A stretch of 64,000 nt of DNA, taken from positions 28,696 through 92,695 of the IMG/VR virus record IMGVR_UViG_3300005838_000623; one strand, written 5' to 3'. Both the position numbers and the translations under genes were made by a program. A model generated the notes under the pieces. It saw only the letters and a program-made list of their open reading frames with translations, was not told the DNA's origin and did no database searches. Each line of letters begins with the position of its first letter. Position 1 is the stretch's first letter. This document shows positions 45,973 to 54,603 of the stretch, one piece after another. The DNA comes from a virus.

Positions 45973-46824
45973 ATGACTCAGTCTCCATTGAAGTTCTATG
46001 TGATTGCGTATGCCAGCGGGCATAAAGGAAATCAATTAGCATATAACTTAATTTCAAAATTTCCAGAACAATTTGAAGTAAAATATTGTAATGAAGATGG
46101 ACATAAACGTGGAGATTGGGGGCACGATTTTTTAGAACATTATTTTTCAGACATATATTGGACACATGAATCATTGCCTGTTGATAAAAATGTGTATTTT
46201 AGTAATGTATTATATCACAAATATGTTGATGAAATTATAAAAGATCTGCGTCGCAGATTGCAAGATAATGATAGATATCCTCATAATAATAAATGGAAGA
46301 TTGTATTAACTCATGGTAGTTCTATTATACAACTACATGCAATACGTAATCAAATACTAGATGGTCTTGGTGGTACTTTACATCTCAATAGAGAACAACT
46401 AGGACATTGTGTGCATATTTCTCAAGTAATGTGTGATGATTTACAACAAAATGCTGAATATTTTCATAGGCATCATGAAAGTAATAATGGTTTTGGTGAT
46501 TATTTTCATGATTTGCGTAGTTATGCTATTGGCGAGGGTGGTTATATGTTTTTTCGTGATCAAATAGAAGCAACTTTTGAAACAGATACAATTATAGAAA
46601 CTAAAAATATAAATGACGAATCCTTTTATACTATAGAAAATTTGTTTAAATCACGGCCATATATGACTACTAATATTGTAGAACAATGGACTGAAAATAT
46701 TACTGTAGAAGAAGACCCATGGATTTATACTAATATAGCATATAAATTACAAACATTGGGATATCTAATACCCCCAGATAGAATTTATAAAAATAAAACA
46801 GATTTACTTGCAATCTGTGGTTAA
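45973..46824 (+). CDS. Hypothetical protein, P-loop/sulfotransferase-like N-terminus
   Basis: 283 residues, function not recognised. The N-terminus KFYVIAYASGHKGNQLAYNL-ISK shares a KF-x4-Y-x2-G-x2-G-x2-L-x-Y pattern with the protein at 53857, so the two look like paralogues. A strand, Gly loop and helix at the start recall the phosphosulfate-binding loop of sulfotransferases, but no full motif set is visible. His and aromatic residues are abundant. It lies between gp13 and the dNMP kinase. Confidence 0.55.
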   Translation: MTQSPLKFYVIAYASGHKGNQLAYNLISKFPEQFEVKYCNEDGHKRGDWGHDFLEHYFSDIYWTHESLPVDKNVYFSNVLYHKYVDEIIKDLRRRLQDNDRYPHNNKWKIVLTHGSSIIQLHAIRNQILDGLGGTLHLNREQLGHCVHISQVMCDDLQQNAEYFHRHHESNNGFGDYFHDLRSYAIGEGGYMFFRDQIEATFETDTIIETKNINDESFYTIENLFKSRPYMTTNIVEQWTENITVEEDPWIYTNIAYKLQTLGYLIPPDRIYKNKTDLLAICG

Positions 46825-46836
46825 TTATGTTATAAT
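46808..46836 (+). promoter_or_regulatory. Sigma70-like promoter for dNMP kinase (leaderless)
   Basis: TTGCAA (46808-46813), a 17-bp spacer and TATAAT (46831-46836). The ATG at 46843 is 6 nt after the -10 box, so the transcript would start at or next to the ATG; no Shine-Dalgarno is present. Confidence 0.65.
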
Positions 46837-46842
46837 AATAAA

Positions 46843-47499
46843 ATGATTATAGGACTTGTTGGATTAAAAGGTTGTGGTAAAGATACCGTAGCAGATTATT
46901 TTTTAGCACAACATGATAATTGGATTAAAGGCAGTTTTGCTGATTCCCTTAAAGATACCTGTGCTTGTGTATTTGGTTGGGATAGAGAATTATTAGAAGG
47001 TAGCATCCACAAAAGCAGAGAGTGGCGGGAAAAAGTAGATACGTGGTGGGCAGATAGATTAGATAAACCTGGTTTTACACCGCGTGTAGCATTACAACTT
47101 GTTGGCACAGATTTGTGGCGTGATCAATTTCATGATGATATTTGGTTATTAAGTTTCGAGAAAAAACTATTAGACATTCAGGAAAATGTTATTATAACTG
47201 ACTGTCGTTTTCCTAATGAGATAGAGTTAATTAAACGATTAGAAGGTAAAATTGTTAGAGTTAAACGCGGTGAAGATCCACCATGGTGGGATACTGCTGT
47301 TGAAGATAATGCGAAACGAGAAAATATTGCACATAATCCTATGATGCCAAGAGTATATCCTGAAGTTCATGCTAGTGAATTTTCGTGGACAGGATGTACT
47401 GAAGATTACGTTATAGTTAATAATGGAACTTTAGAAGATTTAGCAGAAGCAGTTAAAAGTCCGGAATTAAGTCGCCTTGTCTCCAACCTTTCCCAGTAA
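46843..47499 (+). CDS. 1: Deoxynucleoside monophosphate kinase (gp1-like)
   Basis: 218 residues, homologue of T4 gp1, which phosphorylates dNMPs for DNA synthesis. The P-loop is GLKGCGKDT (residues 7-15). The segment LKDTCACVFGWDRELLEG, with VALQLVGTDLWRDQFHDDIW and VIITDCRFPNEI, matches the family. It has an early-type promoter and is likely leaderless. It converges with the HNH gene, overlapping it by 47 nt at their 3' ends. Confidence 0.88.
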   Translation: MIIGLVGLKGCGKDTVADYFLAQHDNWIKGSFADSLKDTCACVFGWDRELLEGSIHKSREWREKVDTWWADRLDKPGFTPRVALQLVGTDLWRDQFHDDIWLLSFEKKLLDIQENVIITDCRFPNEIELIKRLEGKIVRVKRGEDPPWWDTAVEDNAKRENIAHNPMMPRVYPEVHASEFSWTGCTEDYVIVNNGTLEDLAEAVKSPELSRLVSNLSQ

Positions 47500-47809
47500 T
47501 ATATAAAATTCTGTGACAATTAGCACACACTGTTTTTAAGTTTTTCCAATCGTTGTTTTTTCTATTTCCATCTTGATGATATACATCTAGTTGTATAGAA
47601 TGATCTGCGTTGAATCCACATCTTTCGCATTGAATTTTTTTAGTATACCCGCTAGCTTTCCATTCTGTATGGGATGTTGTTTCTAGTTTTTTGTCCTGTC
47701 GTATGCACTTATCACATTGAGTTCTATAATGTGCTATACCTTTTTTATAATAATTTACAGCAACAGGTCGCATACCACATTGACAGAGTGGTCTTTCAGC
47801 ATGTTTCAT
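47453..47809 (-). CDS. HNH endonuclease with two zinc-binding pairs
   Basis: 118 residues. An N-terminal zinc finger (C9, C11, C32, C35) is followed by a Cys4-supported HNH core (C61, C64, C95, C98) with H78, N90 and H99 as the probable HNH residues (LDVYHQDGNRKNNDWKNL, then CANCH). Such enzymes are free-standing homing or DNA-nicking nucleases; a packaging role is less likely since terminase is distant. A late box (AATAAATA) lies 5 nt before its start on the minus strand. It overlaps the dNMP kinase tail by 47 nt. Confidence 0.85.
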   Translation of the reverse strand: MKHAERPLCQCGMRPVAVNYYKKGIAHYRTQCDKCIRQDKKLETTSHTEWKASGYTKKIQCERCGFNADHSIQLDVYHQDGNRKNNDWKNLKTVCANCHRILYITGKGWRQGDLIPDF

Positions 47810-47814
47810 AATAG

Positions 47815-47822
47815 TATTTATT
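47815..47822 (-). promoter_or_regulatory. Late-promoter-like box for HNH gene
   Basis: Minus-strand AATAAATA, 5 nt upstream of the ATG at 47809, another box-at-start arrangement. Confidence 0.4.
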
Positions 47823-47883
47823 TTATGGAACCCTTTTCAATACCCTTTATGAGTGTGTATCGACGCGTATTTTAATGTATTCA

Positions 47884-47891
47884 AATAAATA
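47884..47891 (+). promoter_or_regulatory. Late-promoter-like box for tail sheath
   Basis: AATAAATA followed by CTAG, 65 nt before the sheath start; AGAGGA precedes the ATG. Confidence 0.6.
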
Positions 47892-47956
47892 CTAGTATCA
47901 AAATACATCAAATAAAGATGTAGAATTTTAATTAAAATTTTATAGAGGAAAAAATT

Positions 47957-50900
47957 ATGGCTTTAGTATCCCCAGGTGTAGAAGTTTCGGTAACGAATGA
48001 GTCAGCGTATGTTACTTCTGATCCAGGCACAGTGCCTTTGATTCTTGTTGCAACATCACAAGATAAAACACAAGGTTCAGGTTCAGGCACAGCGGCAGGA
48101 ACAACCGCGGCAAACGCAAACAAAGTTCAGTTAATGACTTCACAACGAGAATTAGCCACAACATACGGTACCCCTACTTTTTATAAAAGTACTTCAGGTA
48201 CCATGTTACATGGCTACGAATTAAACGAGTATGGTTTGCAAGCTGCATATTCATACTTAGGTTTGGCCAACAGAGCATATGTATTACGAGCAAATGTAAA
48301 TTTGAGTGAATTAGCAGGTTCTGCTTCAACTCCATCAGGCACACCAGTTACAGGAACACACTGGTTAGACCTCACAAGCACAAAATGGGGCATTCATGAA
48401 TGGAATGCAACAACTCAAGTTTTTACAAATAAGGTACCCAAATTAGTAACATTAGCCACTGAACATAGTGGTGGTGTACCAGTTGCTTCGTTCGGCTCAA
48501 TTGGTGAGTATGCTGTAGTTACAACGACAACAAGTAACGCAGTATATTACAAAAATAGAAGTAATACATGGAAGTTAGCAGGCGATGGTACGGCAACAAC
48601 TGCCGCACATTCAGGCGCAACTAAAGATGCTACATGGGCATCTAGTCATCCTACAACTGCAGGCACGGTGGCAAGTCCACCAGCAATGGCATCAGGTGAT
48701 GCTATTCTTATTAACACAACTGTAATTAGTGTTTCAGCCATGGCTGACGCAGCTGCCGTTGTTGCCGCAATCAACGGAGCAATGGACGGTAGTACAGCAG
48801 CTAAAAAAGGTGTTCAAGCCGCTGTAGTTAACAACAAGATTGAAATTTATGCTATTGGCTCATCCGCAAGTAATGGTACATTAGTAGATGGTAAGGTTGC
48901 ATTGGCCAATTCAGCAGGTACACCATTGGCAACATTAGGTTTAACTGCTGGAACATATGCAAGTCCAGTAACCCAATCAAGTTCTTATACAATAGTTCCA
49001 AGTTGGGAAACAACAGCAACAACATCACGTCCAACAGGCAGTACTTGGATGAAGTTGGATAAACAAAATAATGCCGTTGATATGGTTATTAAATCATATT
49101 CAGCTACAACTAAAGTTTGGACAGCACAAACAGTTACAGCATACGATACAATCGTTGCCGCAACAACAGGTTTGGGCAGTTCAGATCCAAGAACAATTGC
49201 AGTAGGTACATTATTTGTTGATCATGATGTTAATGAAGTAGAAGCATTGTCATTAAAACCATATCGCCGTGCAAGAAATACAGCAACACAAGTAATTGGT
49301 GCTACAACTTCACCAAGTTTTGTAAATGCTGAAACATTTACTATTGGTGGTACAACAGTAACATTAGGTGGTACAACTGCAACAGATTTTGTTGCCGCCG
49401 TAGCACTTGCTAGTATTACAGACGTATCAGCCGTAGTAGAATCATCTGGCGCAGTAAGTATTTCACATGCTAAAGGTGGTAATTTAATATTGCGTGATAC
49501 ATCAGGTACACCACTAGCAGATGCTGGTATTAATAATGTATTAACCAATGTTTATTCATTACCGAATGCTGATTTAATTGGTACAAACTGGGAAGAGTTA
49601 ACATATGAAGCAAAAACAACCGAACCAATTACAGATCCATCTCATGGTACTTATTGGTATGATACAACATTAGCAGCTGATATTATGGTTCATGATGGTA
49701 CAACTTGGAAAGGTTATAGATCAATAAATCCTGATTTCCGTGGCTTTGATTTAACAGCAACAGATCCAGCAGGTCCACAGTTTGCCGCATCAGCACCATT
49801 AAAACAGTCGGATACAACCGCACTTGTAAATGGTGATTTGTGGATTGATACCTCAGATTTGGAAAATTTTCCAAAACTATATAGATATCAAACATTAAAA
49901 TGGGTGTTAATTGATGGTTCAGATCAAACATCAAGTAATGGTGTGTTGTTTGCTGATGCAAGATGGCAAACAGAAGCAGATGCAATAGCAGGTGGTGTAT
50001 CAGCAATTGGTGCAGGTACAGCAAGTAGTATTGTTTCACTATTAACTGATCATTTCTTAGATCCAGACGCACCAAACCCAGCAAGTTCACCACGTGGCAT
50101 GTTATTATGGAATACACGTCGTAGTGGATACAGTGTTAAACGGTATATCAAAGAGGCCATAAACACAACTACATATGCCGCAGGAAACCCGCGTTTTGGT
50201 CCAGCAGATTCAATTGGTGATTACTATCCAGATCGTTGGCAGAATGCCGCAGGTAATAAAACAAACGGTTCTATGTATGCCGGTCGTAAATCACAACGTC
50301 AAGTTGTAGTTGCCGCAATGAAGTCTGCAATTGATGCAAACACAGATATCCGAGAAGAGCAACGTCAGTTTAACTTACTTGCCGCTCCAGGTTATCCAGA
50401 GTTAATTGCTAATATGGCAACACTAAACACAGATAGAAAAGAAACAGCACATATCATTGCCGATTCACCTCTACGTTTATCAGCTAATGCCGCTGATTTG
50501 CAAGTTTGGAGTAAAAACTCTAATGCCGCAACAGACAACGGCGAAGATGGTTTAGTAACTAATAATGCTTATATGAGTGTATACTATCCTTCAGGATATT
50601 CAAGTGATCTAGCAGGTAACGCAATTGTAGTACCAGCAAGTCACATGATTTTACGTACAATGGCTTATAATGATAGTGTTGGTTACCAATGGTTTGCCGC
50701 CGCAGGCACAAACCGTGGTAAGATTTCTAACGCTACTGCTATTGGTTATATTGACACAGCTACTAACGAATTTCAAAGTATAGCTGTACGTGAAGGACTA
50801 CGTGATGTATTATATGCTGACAGAATTAACCCAATTACCTTTATTAATGGTAGTGGTTTAATGAATTTCGGTAATAAATCCCGCGCTTCAACATCTTCTG

Positions 50901-51223
50901 CAATTGACAGAGTTAACGTTTCAAGGCTTGTTTCATACATGAGGCGCCAATTGGACCTCATGGCCAAACCATTCATCTTCGAACCAAATGATGAACTTAC
51001 ACGTAATGAAATTAAAGGTGTAATTGAGTCGTTTTGTAACGAATTGATGGCAAAACGAGCACTTAACGATTACTTGGTCGTATGTGATGATTCTAATAAT
51101 ACAGCAACACGCATCGATCGTAACGAACTATACGTAGACGTAGCGATTGAGCCAGTTAAATCATTAGAATTTATTTACATTCCAATAAGACTTAAAAATA
51201 CAGGTGAAATAGCAAAATTATAA
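47957..51223 (+). CDS. 18: Tail sheath protein gp18
   Basis: 1088 residues, much longer than T4 gp18 (659). The N-terminus (ALVSPGVEVSVTNESAYVTS) and the C-terminal ~300 residues (RSGYSVKRYIKEA..., DRINPITFINGSGLMNFGNK, FEPNDELTRNEIKGVIESFC, EPVKSLEFIYIPIRLKNTGE) are sheath family. Residues about 130-660 are an insertion region with repeated small modules: HWLDLTSTKWGIHEW, STWMKLDKQNN, GTYWYDTTLAADIMVHDGTT and GDLWIDTSDLENFPKLYRY. These are probably exposed on the outside of the tail. A strong terminator follows. Confidence 0.95.
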   Translation: MALVSPGVEVSVTNESAYVTSDPGTVPLILVATSQDKTQGSGSGTAAGTTAANANKVQLMTSQRELATTYGTPTFYKSTSGTMLHGYELNEYGLQAAYSYLGLANRAYVLRANVNLSELAGSASTPSGTPVTGTHWLDLTSTKWGIHEWNATTQVFTNKVPKLVTLATEHSGGVPVASFGSIGEYAVVTTTTSNAVYYKNRSNTWKLAGDGTATTAAHSGATKDATWASSHPTTAGTVASPPAMASGDAILINTTVISVSAMADAAAVVAAINGAMDGSTAAKKGVQAAVVNNKIEIYAIGSSASNGTLVDGKVALANSAGTPLATLGLTAGTYASPVTQSSSYTIVPSWETTATTSRPTGSTWMKLDKQNNAVDMVIKSYSATTKVWTAQTVTAYDTIVAATTGLGSSDPRTIAVGTLFVDHDVNEVEALSLKPYRRARNTATQVIGATTSPSFVNAETFTIGGTTVTLGGTTATDFVAAVALASITDVSAVVESSGAVSISHAKGGNLILRDTSGTPLADAGINNVLTNVYSLPNADLIGTNWEELTYEAKTTEPITDPSHGTYWYDTTLAADIMVHDGTTWKGYRSINPDFRGFDLTATDPAGPQFAASAPLKQSDTTALVNGDLWIDTSDLENFPKLYRYQTLKWVLIDGSDQTSSNGVLFADARWQTEADAIAGGVSAIGAGTASSIVSLLTDHFLDPDAPNPASSPRGMLLWNTRRSGYSVKRYIKEAINTTTYAAGNPRFGPADSIGDYYPDRWQNAAGNKTNGSMYAGRKSQRQVVVAAMKSAIDANTDIREEQRQFNLLAAPGYPELIANMATLNTDRKETAHIIADSPLRLSANAADLQVWSKNSNAATDNGEDGLVTNNAYMSVYYPSGYSSDLAGNAIVVPASHMILRTMAYNDSVGYQWFAAAGTNRGKISNATAIGYIDTATNEFQSIAVREGLRDVLYADRINPITFINGSGLMNFGNKSRASTSSAIDRVNVSRLVSYMRRQLDLMAKPFIFEPNDELTRNEIKGVIESFCNELMAKRALNDYLVVCDDSNNTATRIDRNELYVDVAIEPVKSLEFIYIPIRLKNTGEIAKL

Positions 51224-51241
51224 TATGCTATTATTATTTTT

Positions 51242-51262
51242 GGGGCGGCGTAAAACCGCCCC
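51242..51262 (+). terminator. Terminator after gp18
   Basis: GGGGCGG, 7-nt loop, CCGCCCC, 18 nt after the stop. The T-run is upstream rather than downstream (ATTATTTTTG), so it would serve as a terminator better on the minus strand, or as a processing/stability hairpin between sheath and tube messages. Confidence 0.6.
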
Positions 51263-51270
51263 ATGAATAG

Positions 51271-51278
51271 GATAAATA
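51271..51278 (+). promoter_or_regulatory. Late-promoter-like box for tail tube
   Basis: GATAAATA, 22 nt before the gp19 start, with AGGAG between. It gives the tube its own late transcript. Confidence 0.65.
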
Positions 51279-51300
51279 TTGATAATAACAGGAGAATAAT

Positions 51301-51909
51301 ATGTCCGTAGCGTCATTAACAAAATTTACAGTACCAATTAGTGGTGCTGGATCAATGGGTACATTGATGCCGAAACTAAAATATCGCTTTAGAGCGATAG
51401 TTGAGAATTTTGGCGTTACTACTCCACGATCAGAGATTACAAAGAACGTAATCGATATTACACGCCCAAACGCTTCTTTCGAGAACCAAGTTTTGGATGT
51501 GTATAACTCAAGAATTAATATATTAGGCAAACATACATGGGAACCAGTCGTAATCAACTTACGAGATGATGTAAATGGTGAAATGACACGCAGAGTTGGT
51601 GAACAGATGCAGAAGCAATTCGACTTTTTCGAACAGATGAGTCAAGTGTCAGGTGTAGATTATAAATTTACTACAAAGTACGAAGTACTTGATGGTGGTA
51701 ATGGATCTACTGCACCAGTAGTTTTAGAAACTTGGGAAATGTATGGTTGTTATATTGAAAACGTAAACTATAACGATATGAGTTATTCAGCAAGTGAGCA
51801 TGCCTCAATTCAGTTAACAATACGTTTTGATAATGCCCTTAATACACCAATTGAAACCGGTATAGGTGTAGCAGTTGGTAGAGGAACAGGAACAATTGCC
51901 ACAGGTTAA
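51301..51909 (+). CDS. 19: Tail tube protein gp19
   Basis: 202 residues, major subunit of the inner tail tube. Family blocks: PKLKYRFRAIVENFGV, NVIDITRPNASFENQVLDVY, NSRINILGKHTWEPVVINLR and DDVNGEMTRRVGEQMQKQFD. Length is normal (T4 gp19 is 163; marine forms are about 200). It has its own late box and AGGAG site after the sheath hairpin, allowing strong independent expression. Confidence 0.96.
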   Translation: MSVASLTKFTVPISGAGSMGTLMPKLKYRFRAIVENFGVTTPRSEITKNVIDITRPNASFENQVLDVYNSRINILGKHTWEPVVINLRDDVNGEMTRRVGEQMQKQFDFFEQMSQVSGVDYKFTTKYEVLDGGNGSTAPVVLETWEMYGCYIENVNYNDMSYSASEHASIQLTIRFDNALNTPIETGIGVAVGRGTGTIATG

Positions 51910-51914
51910 TACTA

Positions 51915-52997
51915 ATGGCATCCTTTTTTAATAATTTCTTGCATGGTTTGGCAGCTGGCGATCACGTCAAAGACTACCGCCATGCAAGTAATTTATTTTC
52001 TCATGATAATTTTAGGTTAGCACCTAAATTCAGATATCTTTATCATTGTGTAATTGTTTTAAATAAATCAGTAACTCAACAAACATATAATCAAGCCGAA
52101 CTTGGTTTTATGGTTAAATCAGTAGATTTGCCAGGTATTTCAATTGATGTTGAAACACTAAATCAATATAATAGAACTGCTTATAATTATGGTAAAGTAC
52201 ACTATTCACCAGTCTCTATTACATTTCATGATGACAACTCTAATAATGTTCGTAATTTTTTAGCCAATTATTATTCATATTATTTTGGTGATGGCAATAA
52301 AAGTTCAGCAGAGTATAATATAAGAACAGCTGGTGGATTGCGTAATACATTTGAAGAGAATGCTCAAATTCCAGGCGGCTCATGGGGTTTAGATTCAACA
52401 TTTACTAGATCATATGGTCTTAATTTGATAAAAGAAATCATTATATATTCATTGTCTAAAGGAAAAGGTACATCATATACATTAAAAAATCCTGTTATAA
52501 CTGATTATAACCATGGATCACATGAAGCGTCTGATAGTTCAGGCCCTATGGAACATACCATTAACTTAAATTATGACGCAATAGTATATGGTGATGCAAA
52601 TATTGGCCAGATACCAAATTTTGGCGATGGATTTTATGACAAGGCACCAAGTTCGTTATCAGGTGGTGGTAGAGGTTCAAATAGTGTTATTGGTCCAGGC
52701 GGTATGTTTGATAAAGGTATGGATATTTATGGTAATCTTAAGACTGGCAATTTGATAGGCGCAGCTGTTGGTGCTTTTCAATTGAGAGAACAAGTCAGAG
52801 CCAATGATGTTAGAGATATTCTTAAAAATGAACTAAAAGATTCATTGCCTAGTGCTATTGATTTAGTAACTAGGAATGTTGGAAATTCATTCCCAACAGC
52901 AACTCTAAGAAAAGCAGCTGAAATTCGTGGAGCAGAATCTGCAGGTAGTGGAGATTCTGGTGGTGCTAGTGGTCCAGATTTAGGTGGTAGTACATAA
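51915..52997 (+). CDS. Tail-tube-like structural protein (gp54/tube initiator candidate)
   Basis: 360 residues, 5 nt after gp19. The segment AGDHVKDYRHASNLF, with VKSVDLPGISIDVETLNQYN, PVSITFHDD and FLANYYSYYFGD matches a conserved structural protein of marine T4-like phages with tube-like beta architecture. Tube-like folds in T4 are gp19, gp48 and gp54; position behind gp19 suggests a tube initiator or junction protein, which is inference. The C-terminal ~110 residues are Gly/Ser-rich with a helical stretch. It overlaps the next gene by one base. Confidence 0.65.
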   Translation: MASFFNNFLHGLAAGDHVKDYRHASNLFSHDNFRLAPKFRYLYHCVIVLNKSVTQQTYNQAELGFMVKSVDLPGISIDVETLNQYNRTAYNYGKVHYSPVSITFHDDNSNNVRNFLANYYSYYFGDGNKSSAEYNIRTAGGLRNTFEENAQIPGGSWGLDSTFTRSYGLNLIKEIIIYSLSKGKGTSYTLKNPVITDYNHGSHEASDSSGPMEHTINLNYDAIVYGDANIGQIPNFGDGFYDKAPSSLSGGGRGSNSVIGPGGMFDKGMDIYGNLKTGNLIGAAVGAFQLREQVRANDVRDILKNELKDSLPSAIDLVTRNVGNSFPTATLRKAAEIRGAESAGSGDSGGASGPDLGGST

Positions 52998-53404
52998 TGG
53001 CTGAATATACAAATTTTGTAGAAAACACAAGTTTGCCAATACATGAAAATGCTGATGGTAATTTTTCTAGTGATGTAAAGCAGAGAAAGTTTTTTGATAA
53101 TTATTATACTAAGGTAGATTCTGTAGATCCGGCACAATTTGACATTGTACGAGGATTTTTACTTGGACAAGGGCTAGAAGTATCAACGGTTGATAATTTA
53201 ACTATTACATTATTAGAAGTAGCGAAAGAACAACAATTGGATCCAGTTGAACTTATTGATCAATTGGAATTGGTTGACGATAAAATTCAACTTAATAATA
53301 TATTATGTATATTATTAAATTCAACACGTAATCGTACTAGTGTATTAGGTTATGGCCAAGCAACTGTAGTTAATACAAATATACAACGAGCAATACTGGC
53401 TTAA
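52997..53404 (+). CDS. Conserved virion-associated protein
   Basis: 135 residues. It resembles a short conserved protein found between tube and gp4 genes in T4-like marine phages: KFFDNYYTKVDSVDPAQFDI, FLLGQGLEVSTVDNLTITLL and NSTRNRTSVLGYG. Predominantly helical; function is unassigned in the family. It is translationally coupled to the upstream tube-like gene and 3 nt from gp4, implying co-expression with tail and head completion genes. Confidence 0.6.
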   Translation: MAEYTNFVENTSLPIHENADGNFSSDVKQRKFFDNYYTKVDSVDPAQFDIVRGFLLGQGLEVSTVDNLTITLLEVAKEQQLDPVELIDQLELVDDKIQLNNILCILLNSTRNRTSVLGYGQATVVNTNIQRAILA

Positions 53405-53407
53405 GTC

Positions 53408-53845
53408 ATGGCAAAATTTGCCCAAGGTCGTTTCCTTCCTAAAAATGGCAAGAAATATGTAGGAACAAAAAGCCCAAAATATAGAAGCGGTTGGGAATAT
53501 GCTTTTATGCAATTTTGTGATAATCATCCAGGCATCACAGAGTGGGCAAGTGAATCAATTAGAATACCTTATAGAAATCCACTAACAGGTAAACAAACAC
53601 AATATGTTCCAGATTTTCTTATTGCATATAATGATAGTAGTGGTAAACGCAGAGCAGAGCTAATAGAAATTAAGCCTAAAAGTCAAACATTGGCAGAACA
53701 TGCTGGTAAAAGCAAATATAATCAAGCACACGTAGCAGTGAATCACGCAAAATGGGAAGCGGCAAATAAATGGTGTCAACGTCAAGGTATTCGTTTTAGA
53801 ATAGTAACTGAGGACGATATTTTTCATCAAGGTAAGAAACGCTAA
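53408..53845 (+). CDS. 4: Head completion protein gp4 (nuclease-like fold)
   Basis: 145 residues, homologue of T4 gp4 (gp50/4), required for finishing DNA-filled heads. The N-terminal MAKFAQGRFLPKNGKKYVGT and KYRSGWEYAFMQFCD are typical. PD-(D/E)XK residues are present: E30, P68-D69 and E87-x-K89 (LIEIKP). Length matches T4 gp4 (150). It closes the tail tube gene run, ahead of the radical SAM cassette. Confidence 0.93.
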   Translation: MAKFAQGRFLPKNGKKYVGTKSPKYRSGWEYAFMQFCDNHPGITEWASESIRIPYRNPLTGKQTQYVPDFLIAYNDSSGKRRAELIEIKPKSQTLAEHAGKSKYNQAHVAVNHAKWEAANKWCQRQGIRFRIVTEDDIFHQGKKR

Positions 53846-53856
53846 TAAGTATTAGT

Positions 53857-54603
53857 GTGTTCGTCTTACCTGAATTCAAGTTTATATTTGTATGTTATCC
53901 GCACGGAGCAGGTGGAGAATTTCTGTCCTATATTATAAGTAAATCTGATGAGTGTAATACTTTAGATAGGCGTAAAATAGGTGATAGGCATAAGGTTGAT
54001 GATATATTTAATCAAAACTTATTACGTATGGACTTTAAACCAGAAAGACTATATGATTATAAAGATACTACTACATTAGATAAGGACAAATATGTTGTAG
54101 TTCCTACACATTATAGAGAAGATGACATATGGAAGTATTTTAAGAATTATAAGTTTATTAATATAACATATCCTGCTTCTAAAGAAGGGCATAATCAAGT
54201 ATTACGTAATATTAAGCGTAAAGTTTGGAATCAACCACAGCCTACACAATTAGAATTCTTTGGCATGTTGTTACAATTAACTACAAATAATGATAAATCA
54301 TGGTATATTAATACACATTATAATATGAATACTATAGATATTATACTTGCCTCACGCAAACAAGAACTAACAGATAAAAATAGAAAAAAATTAGAAAAAG
54401 AGTGGGATAAGGCAGAGTATAGCTATCATTCTGTTGTTGATAGAAATTTAAATATAAGTTATGATGACTTAGATACTCGTCAACAGCACTTATTCTCGCA
54501 GAGTAGAATATTAAGGCAAATAAGTGATTATTGTGATATAATTATACGAGATGAAATACATCAAGAGTTTAATAAAAAAATAGAAAATGACAAACAAATA
54601 TGA
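53857..54603 (+). CDS. Hypothetical protein, P-loop/sulfotransferase-like N-terminus
   Basis: 248 residues with a GTG start. The N-terminal EFKFIFVCYPHGAGGEFLSY-IIS has a strand, a Gly-rich loop and a helix like sulfotransferase phosphosulfate-binding loops, and it matches the pattern of the protein at 45973 (probable paralogue). The rest is Lys/Tyr/Asn-rich without a clear motif. The start has no Shine-Dalgarno; TAATAAGTATTA precedes it. It overlaps the first radical SAM gene by 17 nt, tying it to that cassette. A modifying transferase is possible but unproven. Confidence 0.55.
   Translation: MFVLPEFKFIFVCYPHGAGGEFLSYIISKSDECNTLDRRKIGDRHKVDDIFNQNLLRMDFKPERLYDYKDTTTLDKDKYVVVPTHYREDDIWKYFKNYKFINITYPASKEGHNQVLRNIKRKVWNQPQPTQLEFFGMLLQLTTNNDKSWYINTHYNMNTIDIILASRKQELTDKNRKKLEKEWDKAEYSYHSVVDRNLNISYDDLDTRQQHLFSQSRILRQISDYCDIIIRDEIHQEFNKKIENDKQI

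Noticed and set aside
51242-51262. Simple forward terminator after gp18
   Set aside because: The stem is strong but lacks a T-run on its 3' side on the plus strand; recorded as lower confidence rather than as a clear terminator.
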